Part shown: piece by piece, positions 47,969 through 57,294 of the stretch
Position numbering within the stretch: the stretch's first letter is position 1
How the letters are laid out: each line of letters begins with the position of its first letter
NCBI RefSeq assembly: GCF_023734095.1
Contig: NZ_AP024620.1
Location: 1,608,501-1,672,500, forward strand
Direction: 5' to 3'
From: Moorella sp. Hama-1
GTDB taxonomy: Bacteria; Bacillota; DSM-521; Neomoorellales; Neomoorellaceae
DNA length: 64,000 nt
Made by a program: the position numbers and the translations under genes
Notes under the pieces: model-generated
Databases searched by the model: none
Seen by the model: only the letters and a program-made list of their open reading frames with translations
What the model was told of the DNA's origin: nothing

Positions 47969-49294
47969 CTAAAGGTCTTCTTCCAGATTAAACATCCCCG
48001 GCCGGGTCAAATCAACCTTCAACTCCCGCAGGTAGGCGCCATCGTCGCGGTCTTCCATGACGCTGGTGGAAATGCCCACCTCAATTCCCAGTCCGGCCAG
48101 GTCCTTGACTTTACTGACGTGAAACTCCAGGTAATGGTATTGCTTATTGTAGGTATAACCTTCGTAGCCAATTTTTTTAAAGGCCTGCAGCACCCGGGGG
48201 ATGTCGTCGCTAAAGACATTGGCCGACTTATAAAAGAAATCCCGGGGGGAGAAATAGAGGGTGGCGGCTACCGGCCGGCCGTTGTTCTGCCGGTAAATCT
48301 GGGCGGTGTTTTTGTTCTCCAGGGAGCAATAATGCGCCCCCAGTTTCAGACCTTTGTCCAGGGCGAAGGCCATCAGGTCCAGGCACTCCCCTTCACTGCC
48401 GGACATCGGCAGGCCGCCGCCGTACCAGTAGTTATAAAGAATCCGGTAGGGGGGATTCTTGATCTTATACCCCTGCTCATTATAAGCGGCAACGTTATTA
48501 AAGGGAAAGCAAAATTCCAGAAGATTGATGCCGAAAATATCCAGGCAATCCAGTTCCATCAGGATTTCCTTCATGGGTTCCAGGGTGCCGGGCAGAACAG
48601 GCATCTCGACCATGACCCGGGGGATATATTCCCTGGCCAGGGCGATATGCTCATAGATTCTCCGCCGGACTTCCTCCTGGTCGTGGAGCCGGAGGCTGAA
48701 GCGGATCTCGTCTAGCCCGGCCTGTTGCAGCTGCGCCAGCATCTCTTTACCGGCTAGGTCGCCGGCAGTATAGAGCCTGGTATCTACACCCGGAAATCTC
48801 TCCCTGGCAGCGCGCAAAAAGGCCAATGCCTCCTCCGGGTGGAGGAGGGGTTCTCCTCCTGTCAGGGCTACATATTCGAGTTTCTGGCCGCTTCTCTGCA
48901 GCTCTGCCAATTCTGCCAGGCAATCCCGGTGATATTGGGTGTAGTACTCATAACCTTCCTGATTGGGGTTAAAGCAGAAGAAACAGCGGCGGGGGCACTG
49001 CAGGGAAATGAAAAAGGTCATACTCCCCTCCCCCTGCCGGCAGGCCAGGCAGGCCGGAGAAATGCGGTTTATATAGATACTCCTGGCATCGTTACGGCTA
49101 ATGGCACCCCGCCGGGTTAAAACCGCCATCTTCTGCTGGATTTCCTCCCGGCCCTCCTTTTCCGCGACAGCGATACCAGTGTCCTTTACCTGCCGCATAA
49201 AGTCAGCGTATATCCGGACATACATGCCGGCGTACCTGGCCAGGGCGCGGTTCTTAATGTTCGCCAGGGTCTCCTGGTTAATATCTATAATCAC
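47969..49294 (-). CDS. Radical SAM protein of unknown function
   Basis: About 441 residues. The cluster motif is CPRRCFFC (CX3CX2C), followed by the SAM-binding LTGGEPLLHPEE. Cysteines in ACLACRQG just upstream of the radical SAM motif are an additional pair. The C-terminal part has no family I recognise. It lies between two dms operons in the same orientation and is flanked by its own terminator. GTG 49294 with GGAGGGGG upstream is preferred to ATG 49321. It might modify or activate a neighbour, but the sequence does not show this. Confidence 0.82.
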   Translation of the reverse strand: MIIDINQETLANIKNRALARYAGMYVRIYADFMRQVKDTGIAVAEKEGREEIQQKMAVLTRRGAISRNDARSIYINRISPACLACRQGEGSMTFFISLQCPRRCFFCFNPNQEGYEYYTQYHRDCLAELAELQRSGQKLEYVALTGGEPLLHPEEALAFLRAARERFPGVDTRLYTAGDLAGKEMLAQLQQAGLDEIRFSLRLHDQEEVRRRIYEHIALAREYIPRVMVEMPVLPGTLEPMKEILMELDCLDIFGINLLEFCFPFNNVAAYNEQGYKIKNPPYRILYNYWYGGGLPMSGSEGECLDLMAFALDKGLKLGAHYCSLENKNTAQIYRQNNGRPVAATLYFSPRDFFYKSANVFSDDIPRVLQAFKKIGYEGYTYNKQYHYLEFHVSKVKDLAGLGIEVGISTSVMEDRDDGAYLRELKVDLTRPGMFNLEEDL

Positions 49295-49408
49295 GCCAGC
49301 ACCCCCTCCTGAAACGGTCATGATTTATCCCAAACTATCCAACTTCAACCTTGCCAGTCTGGGCCCGTACCTGCCTCGTTTATCATCACTAACATAGCTG
49401 TCAAAATA

Positions 49409-49441
49409 AATACCCGGCAAGGTTCCCTGCCAGGTATGTTT
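49409..49441 (-). terminator. Terminator of the dmsABC-2 operon
   Basis: ATACCCGGCA pairs with TGCCAGGTAT, leaving one mismatch; the minus-strand tail is TTATTTTG. It separates dmsC-2 from the radical SAM gene. Confidence 0.8.
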
Positions 49442-49540
49442 TATTAAAGTTTAGTGAGCTTGTACGGATCATATTCGTTACACCTATATTATCGTACTTT
49501 CCTTACCAATGGTCAAGCCGGGGGGAAGTAAATACCTGTT

Positions 49541-50392
49541 TCAGAACTGGCCGACCATGATGTTGACGCCGGTGGCGTAGAAGAGGTAGCGGCTGGTGAA
49601 TTCGGCCAGGATGAGGAGTACCAGGGCGCCGTAGAGCCACTGGCCCGTAAGGGCTGTGCCTTTACCGCTATAGGCCCGTAAGGCCAGGAAGGTAAAGACG
49701 AGGCCGCCGATTACCGCCAGGGCCTGGCTTAAGACCAGCACCGGCGCCGCTCCCAGGAGCAGCTCCGCCGTCGCCCGGGCCGCCGCCGGCCCGGCTCCCA
49801 GGGAGACCAGGTAGGGCGGTAGGCTGACCACCTGCAGGGCGATACCAATAACCGCCAGGATGGTCGTTGTTTTCAGCATCTGCTCCTGGCCTTCCCGCTG
49901 CGCCCGGTAGTTCAGGACGGCGTACAGGATGGCCCCCAGTACCAGGGCCGTGCTGTAGAAGGCGATATGGGTGTAGGCCGTCTCCCAGGCCGGCAGGATG
50001 GTGTGGACGTAGATGTTGGCCATGCTGATGAGGGCTATTACCCCGCAGAGACCGGCTACCCAGCCCAGGGCAGCCTTGCTTCCTTCACTTACCTGGGTCC
50101 GCACCTCGACATAGTAGCTAACCAGCCACAATACGAAGAACCCGGCGGAGAAGAAGATCTCCCGGCTGAGCCACGAGGTCTTCAGGTTCATGATGGCCCG
50201 CGGTGCTCCTAAGGGGCTCCCCAGGTGGCCCAGGGAGATGAGCATGCTGGCCGCCATGAGGATGCCCACCCACAGGAGAACCGGTTTTATTCCTTCCCGC
50301 TGTTTTGTGTTCAGGGCCTGGGCGACGATCATTAGGCCGACGCTCATCTGGGCCAGTAACGTAAAGAGAACCAGGGCCCATTCCTTGCCCAT
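49541..50392 (-). CDS. dmsC: DmsC-like membrane anchor subunit, copy 2
   Basis: 283 residues. Nearly identical to dmsC copy 1, differing only near the C-terminus. Membrane anchor and quinol-oxidising subunit in this family. Being the same protein, it may be interchangeable with copy 1. Confidence 0.93.
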   Translation of the reverse strand: MGKEWALVLFTLLAQMSVGLMIVAQALNTKQREGIKPVLLWVGILMAASMLISLGHLGSPLGAPRAIMNLKTSWLSREIFFSAGFFVLWLVSYYVEVRTQVSEGSKAALGWVAGLCGVIALISMANIYVHTILPAWETAYTHIAFYSTALVLGAILYAVLNYRAQREGQEQMLKTTTILAVIGIALQVVSLPPYLVSLGAGPAAARATAELLLGAAPVLVLSQALAVIGGLVFTFLALRAYSGKGTALTGQWLYGALVLLILAEFTSRYLFYATGVNIMVGQF

Positions 50393-50410
50393 TAGCTTCT
50401 CCTCCCTTTC

Positions 50411-50998
50411 CTATTTCCCCAGGGCTGCATCCCGGTGGGGTGTAATTAATAGCGATGGTTTGGTAAGGTTGGGGTCAGGCAGGCCTTTAATCTGGTCAGT
50501 GCCGCCGTTTTTCTTTTTTAATTCGTCCAGGGGGCCGAAGTCCAGGACCCGCATGGGACAGGCCGCTACACAGGCCGGCGGTTCCCCTTGAGCCAGCAGG
50601 TCGCGGCAGAAGTCGCACTTGCCTACCTTGCCTGTTTTCGGGTTATACTGGGGCGCCCCGTAGGGGCAGCTCCACATGCAATAACGGCAACCGATGCATT
50701 TATTCTGGTCGACGAAGACGACGCCGTCCCCGGGCCGCTTCTGCATGGCCCCGGTGGGACAGTTCTTAACGCAAGGCGGATCCTGGCAGTGGTTGCAGCT
50801 CAAAGAGATCCAGTAGGCGTAAACATCGGCCTTGACGGCGTTGTTACCTACCTCAGTGTAACCGCCCCCGGCTATCTCATGGACCCGCCGGAAGAGCTGC
50901 CCTACCTCCAGGTCGTTTTTATCCTTGCAGGCGATCTGGCAGGTAAAGCAGCCGATACAGCGGTCTTGCTGTACGTGAAAGCCTAGCTGTCCGGCCAT
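50411..50998 (-). CDS. dmsB: DmsB-like Fe-S electron-transfer subunit, copy 2
   Basis: 195 residues, protein identical to copy 1; one synonymous nucleotide difference was found in the whole gene. Four [4Fe-4S] cluster motifs. GGAGG precedes ATG 50998, in a 5' flank unlike that of copy 1. A 70-base spacer with a strong hairpin separates it from dmsA-2. Confidence 0.95.
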   Translation of the reverse strand: MAGQLGFHVQQDRCIGCFTCQIACKDKNDLEVGQLFRRVHEIAGGGYTEVGNNAVKADVYAYWISLSCNHCQDPPCVKNCPTGAMQKRPGDGVVFVDQNKCIGCRYCMWSCPYGAPQYNPKTGKVGKCDFCRDLLAQGEPPACVAACPMRVLDFGPLDELKKKNGGTDQIKGLPDPNLTKPSLLITPHRDAALGK

Positions 50999-51030
50999 GG
51001 TTTCTCCTCCGTTCCGCTATTTTTTCCTAT

Positions 51031-51055
51031 CCGGCCCGGGTACCGCCCGGGCCGG
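51031..51055 (-). terminator. GC-rich hairpin between dmsA-2 and dmsB-2
   Basis: CCGGCCCGGG (51031-51040) and CCCGGGCCGG (51046-51055) form a ten-base, all-GC stem with a five-base loop. The minus-strand tail is ATAGGAAAAAATAG, not T-rich, so it is more likely an mRNA stabiliser or partial terminator than a full stop. Confidence 0.6.
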
Positions 51056-51068
51056 TTATCTTGCCCGG

Positions 51069-53468
51069 CTAAGCCCTGGCGACCTGCACCAGGTTGGTGT
51101 GCTGGGGATTACCATGGGCCAGGGGTGTGGGATGGTACTTGGTCAGGATATTGATGCTCCCACGCTGATCAACACCTTTAGCATCCGGCGTCCACCAGGC
51201 GCCCTGGGGTATGGCCACCACCCCGGGCATAATCCGCGGTGTCACCTTTACCGGGATGACCAGTTCACCCCGGTCGTTAAATACCCGAGCTTGATCACCA
51301 TCTTTAAGGCCACGCTCAGCGGCATCCCGGGGATTAATCCACATCTCCTGCCGGGCTGCTTCTTCCATCCAGGGCACGTTGTCAAAGGTCGAGTGGACCC
51401 GGCGTTTATAATGGGGGCCGATGCACTGTAAAGGATATTTCGCCCGCAGGGGATCCTCCGGTCCCTCCCAGGCCGGGATATACTTGGGAATGGCCGGGAT
51501 TTCCTTCGGATTATTCATGGCCCACAGGGCCGGGGAAAAAATCTCGATTTTCCCAGAAGGTGTCTTAAAGGGATTATTAGCCGGGTCTTTAATCTGTTTT
51601 TCGTAAGCCACAATAGGGTCACGGGGTGCTACTTTATAGATACCTTTACGCCGAAACTCCTCAAAGCCAGGGAAGTTGGGATCCTTTTGCTGGGCAACCT
51701 TGACGGCTTCCCGCAGCCAGTCCTGCTCACTCTTACCCTCGGTGTACTGGTCACCGAAGCCCAGGCGTTTGGCCAGTTCGCTGCAAACGTCATAAAGGCT
51801 ACGGCACTCATACATGGGGTCAACAACCTTCTGGTGATAAATGGCATAGCCGATACCGGAGGCGAAAGTGACAATATCTTCCCGTTCGAAGTGAGTAACG
51901 TCCGGAAGTAGGATATCAGCGAATTTAGCGCTGGGAGTCATAAAGACATCATGGACCAGGATAAACTCGCATTTTTTCTCGTCGGCCAGGATTTTGGCGG
52001 TTTTATTAATGTCCGAATGCTGGTTTAAAAGGGTATTGCCGCCGTAGTTCCAGACCATCTTGATATCCGTTGGTAGTTTAGCGACACCCTTGACCCCGTC
52101 AGCAGCCGTCATCTCGTGACCGCGTTCAATGGCTTCCGGCCAGATAAAACAGGGAATAGTTGCTTTGACCGGATTTTGCCCGGCCGGCATCCAACCGACC
52201 ACCACCCCGTGACCGCCGTTACGGAGACCGGGTCCGCCGCCACGGATACCGATATTTCCGGTCATGGCTGCCAAGACCGGCAGGCCCCGCACCGGTTGTT
52301 CACCATAGGCATGACGCTGCCAGCCAAAGCCCTGCATCAGGCAACAGGGTTTAATACCGGCAATCTGGCGGGCGAGTTTGATAATGGTATCCTGGGGCAC
52401 ACCGGTGATGGCTTCCGCCCATTCCGGTGTCTTGGGGGTTTTATCGTCACCCTGGCCCAGGACATAGCTCTTGTAGGAGTTGCCGGGTGGGATGCCAGGA
52501 GGCATATGCTCTTCATCGAAGCCCAGACAATATTTGTCTAGGAAGGCCTGGTCATGGAGGTTTTCATTAATCATCACATAGGCCAGGGCGTCAATGAGGG
52601 CATTGTCCGTTGTCGGTCTGATGGGGATCCACTCGTCGGCCAGGGTCACGGCCGTATCGGTATAACGGGGGTCGACGACTATTACCCGCGCGCCCTTTTC
52701 TTTGGCCAGGCGCAGGTAATAATGGCCGTTAGCCCCGCCCAGGCGCGTTTCACCGGGGTTATCGGCAAAGAGAACAATCAGTTTCGAGTTTAAAAGGTCA
52801 TCGGGGCTGTTCCCCTCTACAGCACCAAAGGTATAGGGGGCAGCATAGCTGAAACAGGCCGAGCTATAGGTGTTGTAATACCCCAGGTAGCCGCCGAACA
52901 TATTGAGGAAACGCGGCAAGGCACCACCAAAAGCCGGCGTAATCCAGGACTGGCTCACCTGGCCATAAACACCGGTGGCGTAGTTAATATAAATCGCTTC
53001 GTTGCCGTAAGTGCCCTTGATCCGCTGGAGTTCTTTAGCTATGGTATCCAGGGCTTCATCCCAGGTAATCCTTGCGAATTTACCTTCGCCCCGCTTACCG
53101 ACCCGTTTCATGGGGTACTTTAACCGGTCGGGATGGTAGAGACGTTTTCGTTGGGAACGGCCCCGCAGGCAGGCCCGGGCCTGGGGGAAGTCGGGGTTAT
53201 CGTTGCCTTCTTGATCAGGGGTAAACCAGGTTACCACCCCTTCTTTAACATGGGCATACAGGGGACAGCGGCCGCCGCAGTTATGCACGCAACTGGTGGG
53301 GACAATGGTTTCCCCGGCCCCGGCAGTTCCCCCTCCTGGTACGGCCCCGGCCTTTTTATCCCAGGACAGAGTCGCCAGGGCCGCCGCGCCGCCGGCGGTA
53401 GCTGCACTGAGAGCCAAAAACTTGCGCCGGGAAATGGGCTTGAGCCACAGCTTGGTATCCTCAGCCAT
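51069..53468 (-). CDS. dmsA: DmsA-like molybdopterin oxidoreductase catalytic subunit, copy 2
   Basis: 799 residues. Tat signal ISRRKFLALSAATAGG; Fe-S cysteines in CVHNCGGRCPLY; probable Mo-ligand serine in YYNTYSSACFSY; LFADNPGETRLGG, GFGWQRHAYGEQPVRG and the C-terminal dinucleotide domain follow. Clearly homologous to, but well diverged from, dmsA-1, although their dmsB/dmsC partners are the same. It lacks a lipobox cysteine after the Tat region, so it should be a soluble exported protein held by DmsC. Substrate unknown. Confidence 0.93.
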   Translation of the reverse strand: MAEDTKLWLKPISRRKFLALSAATAGGAAALATLSWDKKAGAVPGGGTAGAGETIVPTSCVHNCGGRCPLYAHVKEGVVTWFTPDQEGNDNPDFPQARACLRGRSQRKRLYHPDRLKYPMKRVGKRGEGKFARITWDEALDTIAKELQRIKGTYGNEAIYINYATGVYGQVSQSWITPAFGGALPRFLNMFGGYLGYYNTYSSACFSYAAPYTFGAVEGNSPDDLLNSKLIVLFADNPGETRLGGANGHYYLRLAKEKGARVIVVDPRYTDTAVTLADEWIPIRPTTDNALIDALAYVMINENLHDQAFLDKYCLGFDEEHMPPGIPPGNSYKSYVLGQGDDKTPKTPEWAEAITGVPQDTIIKLARQIAGIKPCCLMQGFGWQRHAYGEQPVRGLPVLAAMTGNIGIRGGGPGLRNGGHGVVVGWMPAGQNPVKATIPCFIWPEAIERGHEMTAADGVKGVAKLPTDIKMVWNYGGNTLLNQHSDINKTAKILADEKKCEFILVHDVFMTPSAKFADILLPDVTHFEREDIVTFASGIGYAIYHQKVVDPMYECRSLYDVCSELAKRLGFGDQYTEGKSEQDWLREAVKVAQQKDPNFPGFEEFRRKGIYKVAPRDPIVAYEKQIKDPANNPFKTPSGKIEIFSPALWAMNNPKEIPAIPKYIPAWEGPEDPLRAKYPLQCIGPHYKRRVHSTFDNVPWMEEAARQEMWINPRDAAERGLKDGDQARVFNDRGELVIPVKVTPRIMPGVVAIPQGAWWTPDAKGVDQRGSINILTKYHPTPLAHGNPQHTNLVQVARA

Positions 53469-53494
53469 ACTTCCTCTCCTCTCCTTCGGACTGG

Positions 53495-53506
53495 GTTAAC
53501 ATTCAC
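53495..53506 (-). promoter_or_regulatory. Shared operator-like motif upstream of dmsA-2
   Basis: Reads GTGAATGTTAAC on the coding strand, one base from the GTnAACGTTnAC palindrome. It is 27-38 bases before the dmsA-2 start, close enough to overlap a promoter or leader. Confidence 0.6.
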
Positions 53507-53641
53507 ATTTGGTTCCTTAACCTATCTGTCTAACCTGTTACTATTTTACCTTGTGCCTTCGACATCCCTTTGGTCATGACGTCAACTTGCAGTCCCGACT
53601 TTTGTTTGGTTGAACAAGGTAACCATCCGCAACCGTAGTAC

Positions 53642-54190
53642 TTATTTTTTTGCCTCGGCAGCCGCCTTAATGGTGAGGGCGGGATGGGTAATGCGGGAAT
53701 CCGGCAGACCCTGAATATCTGCCGTGCCGCCGTATTTTTGCCGCAGCTCCTCAATATCGCCGAAATCCAGGGCGCGCATCATACAAGCAGCGACGCAGGC
53801 CGGTTTTTCTCCTTTATCGATTAAGTCGGCGCACAGGTTGCATTTACCCACTTTACCTTCGGATTCAATATACTGGGGTGCGCCGTAGGGGCAGGACCAG
53901 ACACAGTAGCGGCAACCGATGCACTTATCATGGTCCTGCATGACAATACCGTCTTCCCGCTTGTGCAGGGCACCGGTGGGGCAGTTTTTAACGCAGGGCG
54001 CCTGGGCGCAGTGGTTACATCCCAGGGAGATGTGGTAAAACCATGGGTGGGGGAATTTCCCGCCCTCCAGGGTATAGACCCGGCGGTAAAGGGCCCCCAC
54101 CTCCAGGCTGTTCTTATCCTTGCAAGCGATCTGGCAGGTCTTGCAGCCGATGCAGGCTGTCATGTCGTAATAAAAACCCAGCTGGGACAT
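53642..54190 (-). CDS. dmsB: DmsB-like Fe-S electron-transfer subunit, copy 3
   Basis: About 182 residues with four [4Fe-4S] groups (CIGCKTCQIAC, CNHCAQAPCVKNC, CIGCRYCVWSC, CNLC...CVAAC). Similar to but not identical with copies 1 and 2. ATG 54190 with GGAGGTGGG upstream replaces a longer frame overlapping the catalytic gene. No dmsC follows; it may share the anchor of the other operons. Confidence 0.93.
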   Translation of the reverse strand: MSQLGFYYDMTACIGCKTCQIACKDKNSLEVGALYRRVYTLEGGKFPHPWFYHISLGCNHCAQAPCVKNCPTGALHKREDGIVMQDHDKCIGCRYCVWSCPYGAPQYIESEGKVGKCNLCADLIDKGEKPACVAACMMRALDFGDIEELRQKYGGTADIQGLPDSRITHPALTIKAAAEAKK

Positions 54191-54201
54191 AAGCCCACCT
54201 C

Positions 54202-56775
54202 CTAAAAAACGATGCGCAGGGGCCATTTGTCGTCGGGCGGCAGGGGTGCCCCGGTCCATTTGGCCACCTGGACGTTGCAGGAATTCCATCCCGAGATCCC
54301 CTGGCCGGTGGGGATGGCGCCACAGAGAATATTGTCAGCGCCTGCTTTGTCAGTACCAGTTTTCACATCCATTTCGACCCAGGCACCGTGGGGTAAGGCA
54401 ATTACCCCGGGTCTAATTCGTTCCGTTAGATGCACCGGCCGCAGGCTCTTACCGTGGCGACTGGTTATTAGGATTGTATCCCCATCCTTTATCTCCCTCG
54501 CGTCTGCATCGACAGGATTCATAAGCACGTGGTCCAGGAAGGCCTCACGTAACCAGGGGATGTTATCGAAAACCGAATGGGAACGCCGCAGATAATGGGG
54601 CGTAACCATCTGCAGGGGATAATCGCCCTTCACCTTTTTCCCCCAATCGTTGAAGGTATCCTCATAACCCTCCCGGGGCGGATTGTAAGTGGGAATGGGC
54701 TTGATTTCCGTCCAGCCTTTATCCCTTACCATTTTGGCCAAGGCCTGGGAGTAGATCTCCAGTTTACCGGTGGCGGTTTTTACCGGGTGGGCCTGGGGAT
54801 CCCGGCGGAAGTCCTGGAGGTAGATAAAGCCCAGCTTATCGCCCGGTTTCCGGGGCACCTGGTAAATCCCCTTCTCTTTGAATTCCTGTAAAGTAATCCG
54901 GCCATGCTGGGGCTCGCCCTGGACGCCCATGGCCGCGATATCTGCGGCCGTAATGGTCAGCAGCTTTTCGAAACCAGAACCGTCCTCTTTTATGACCTGC
55001 GCCCCGGCCAGCTGGTTAAAGAGTTGCTGTTTTGGAGAAATAGGATAGGCTTTAGCAGGATCAATACCCAGCCGCTTGGCCAGCTCGATGGCGATCCACT
55101 GGTCATCCCGGGCTTCGAAGAGGGGTTCAGTTATTTTGGTGTAATAGATTAAGATTTCCCGGTTTCCGGTCAGGAGTCCTCCTTCCCGTTCCCATTCGGT
55201 GGTGACCGGCAGCACCACGTCAGCATAACGGGAGTTGGTGGTTAAGAACTGGGAATGGGAAACGACAAACTCCACCTTGCGGTGGGCCGCGATCCCCTTG
55301 GTCATTCCATCCCGGGTCTGCAGGGTGGCACCGCCGCCGTGGTAGACCATCTGGATGTTGATATCACGGGCATCGTTATAGGCGGCGGTATACTTGCCCT
55401 GGAGAACGGCGTCCCATATCTCGCTATCGTTGATGTTGTCCGTGACGGGGTTCTTGATACTGGGTAGGCCGTTTTTACCGGGGGTCACCAGGGGCGGCCC
55501 GCCGTTGCTGGCACTCTGGTGGCAGCTAACCCCCGTCATGCGACCTGGCTGGCCGATATGACCCGTCATGCAGCCAAAGGTCATGAACATCTGCGGCCAG
55601 GAGTCGCTGTTGTGGACCCGGGCCGGAGCCCAACCGGTAAGAAGGGCCACCCTTTTAGTCGTAGCTATCTCCCGGGCCAGTTCGCGGATTTTATGGGGTT
55701 CAACGCCGCAGATGGCCGCCGCCCATTCGGGTGTCTTGGGAACGCCATCGTAAGTCCCCAGGACGTAGTCCTTAAAGTTCTCCTTCGGGTCGGCCCCCGG
55801 CGGCATATGGTCGGCGTCGAAACCCACGGTGCAGCGGTTCAAGAAATCCCAGTCAATTAACGGGTTGGTTGCCGGGTCGTCTTCTTTAATCAGGGTATAG
55901 GCCATGCCCAGGAGCATGACGTGATCCGTATTCGGCCGGATGGGGATCCACTCATCCCCTAGGACCCGGGCGGAATCCGTATAAATGGGATCGATAATTA
56001 TAAATTTAGCCCCCGCTTTTTTCGCCTGCAGGTAGTTATAGGGCGGCGTCCCCAGGCTACTCCAGCCCGGATTGGCCCCCCAGAGGACGATCAGTTGGGA
56101 GTTACGCAAATCAAAGCGGTCGTTATGGCTGAACTTAAAATAGCCGTCGGCCAGGCCGATAATGTCCCCACCATAACGCCAGGAACCCCAGGAGGTCGTA
56201 CCCCAGTGGGAGACGTAGCCACCATAGAGGGCCAGGATATTACTCATCTCATTGCCACCACCGACAAAGATGGCCCGGTTACCATACTTTTCCTTGATAC
56301 GTTTAATCTCGCCGGCAACGATATCCAAGGCTTCGTCCCAGGAGATACGCACCCACTCGTCCTGGCCCCGCAATTCCTTCTGGCCACCGCCGGGAGCCCA
56401 GTGCTTGCGCTTCATGGGGTATTTCAAGCGGTCGGCAGCAAAGACTTGTTTGCGCTGGGAACGACCCCGGGCGCACCCCCGCTGCTGGGGGAAATCGGGG
56501 CTATCGGGGTGGGTATCGTCGGTCTTTTGGCGCACCACCACCCCGTCGACGACATAGGCTTTATTCAGGCAACGGCCGCCGCAGTTATGCCAGCAGGCGG
56601 CGGTTAGCCACTGGCCCTCCTTCGCTGCCAGTTCGGCTGCCTGTGTCTTGGAGACTTGCGTTAGCCCGTTGCTGCAGCCGGCCAGGGTAAGGGCCGCGGA
56701 AGCAACGGCCGTAGATTTTAAGAAAGCCCGGCGATTCATTTTGTATTCCAGGGCTTTGTCGATAATACTACTCAT
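54202..56775 (-). CDS. dmsA: DmsA-like molybdopterin oxidoreductase catalytic subunit, copy 3
   Basis: 857 residues, the largest of the three. Tat signal NRRAFLKSTAVASAALTLAGC with a lipobox cysteine; Fe-S cysteines in CWHNCGGRC; probable Mo-ligand serine in WGTTSWGSWRY. GANPGWSS, TGWAPARVHNSDSWPQM and the C-terminal dinucleotide domain complete the family pattern. The Mo-site sequence differs most from the other two, so its substrate is likely different. Confidence 0.92.
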   Translation of the reverse strand: MSSIIDKALEYKMNRRAFLKSTAVASAALTLAGCSNGLTQVSKTQAAELAAKEGQWLTAACWHNCGGRCLNKAYVVDGVVVRQKTDDTHPDSPDFPQQRGCARGRSQRKQVFAADRLKYPMKRKHWAPGGGQKELRGQDEWVRISWDEALDIVAGEIKRIKEKYGNRAIFVGGGNEMSNILALYGGYVSHWGTTSWGSWRYGGDIIGLADGYFKFSHNDRFDLRNSQLIVLWGANPGWSSLGTPPYNYLQAKKAGAKFIIIDPIYTDSARVLGDEWIPIRPNTDHVMLLGMAYTLIKEDDPATNPLIDWDFLNRCTVGFDADHMPPGADPKENFKDYVLGTYDGVPKTPEWAAAICGVEPHKIRELAREIATTKRVALLTGWAPARVHNSDSWPQMFMTFGCMTGHIGQPGRMTGVSCHQSASNGGPPLVTPGKNGLPSIKNPVTDNINDSEIWDAVLQGKYTAAYNDARDINIQMVYHGGGATLQTRDGMTKGIAAHRKVEFVVSHSQFLTTNSRYADVVLPVTTEWEREGGLLTGNREILIYYTKITEPLFEARDDQWIAIELAKRLGIDPAKAYPISPKQQLFNQLAGAQVIKEDGSGFEKLLTITAADIAAMGVQGEPQHGRITLQEFKEKGIYQVPRKPGDKLGFIYLQDFRRDPQAHPVKTATGKLEIYSQALAKMVRDKGWTEIKPIPTYNPPREGYEDTFNDWGKKVKGDYPLQMVTPHYLRRSHSVFDNIPWLREAFLDHVLMNPVDADAREIKDGDTILITSRHGKSLRPVHLTERIRPGVIALPHGAWVEMDVKTGTDKAGADNILCGAIPTGQGISGWNSCNVQVAKWTGAPLPPDDKWPLRIVF

Positions 56776-56939
56776 GCTCCCTCACACCTCCGCAAAACTT
56801 TTACATGGGTTATCCCGGGGATTAACCAGCGGCTGCAATAGTTCTGTTATAACCCAACGGTCGCCTTGCCAGCCGGTGAAAATGCCCGGCCAGAATCACC
56901 GCCGACTCCAACGCTGTTTCAACCCGCTTTCACGACTGT

Positions 56940-56951
56940 GCTAACGTTCAC
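56940..56951 (-). promoter_or_regulatory. Shared operator-like motif upstream of dmsA-3
   Basis: Reads GTGAACGTTAGC on the coding strand, one base from GTnAACGTTnAC. It is about 165 bases upstream of the dmsA-3 start, within the 519-base gap 56776-57294 between divergent dmsA-3 and cotJA. The rest of that gap shows no gene that I can support. Confidence 0.6.
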
Positions 56952-57294
56952 ATCATGAGTTTCAACAAGCCTGCAGGTCTTCCCTTTGTCATCCCCATCA
57001 AACCTTACCCCTGCCTTTTGGAGCTATAAACAAAACGTCTCTCTATGATCATTTGTCGCCCCTGGCCAGGGCCAATTTACCAGACCCAAGGCAAACGAAT
57101 GCCAGACTGTCTTTTTTGTGGTGATAGCAGAGGGTCTATAGGCCGACTTTACATGGATATAGTTAACAGAGATCCTGGTTTCTGGTAACCATTCCTCCGG
57201 CAGCCAGCATATTATAAATTAGCCATTTTTCCATGGTTATCACCCCGGAGGCGTGCCAATAAAGGAGAGAAGAATAATTGAGAGGAGGCTTATT

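Larger units (their letters stand above)
49511..50998. repeat. Near-identical duplicated block, copy 2 (dmsB-dmsC)
   Basis: Partner of 43532-45019, offset by exactly 5,979 bases, with no indels noticed through both coding genes. The catalytic genes outside the block are clearly diverged. Confidence 0.95.

Noticed and set aside
57206-57240. Sigma-E promoter for cotJA around GCATATT
   Set aside because: The -35-like string is acceptable, but no -10 matching CATAnnnT at 14-16 bases was found.
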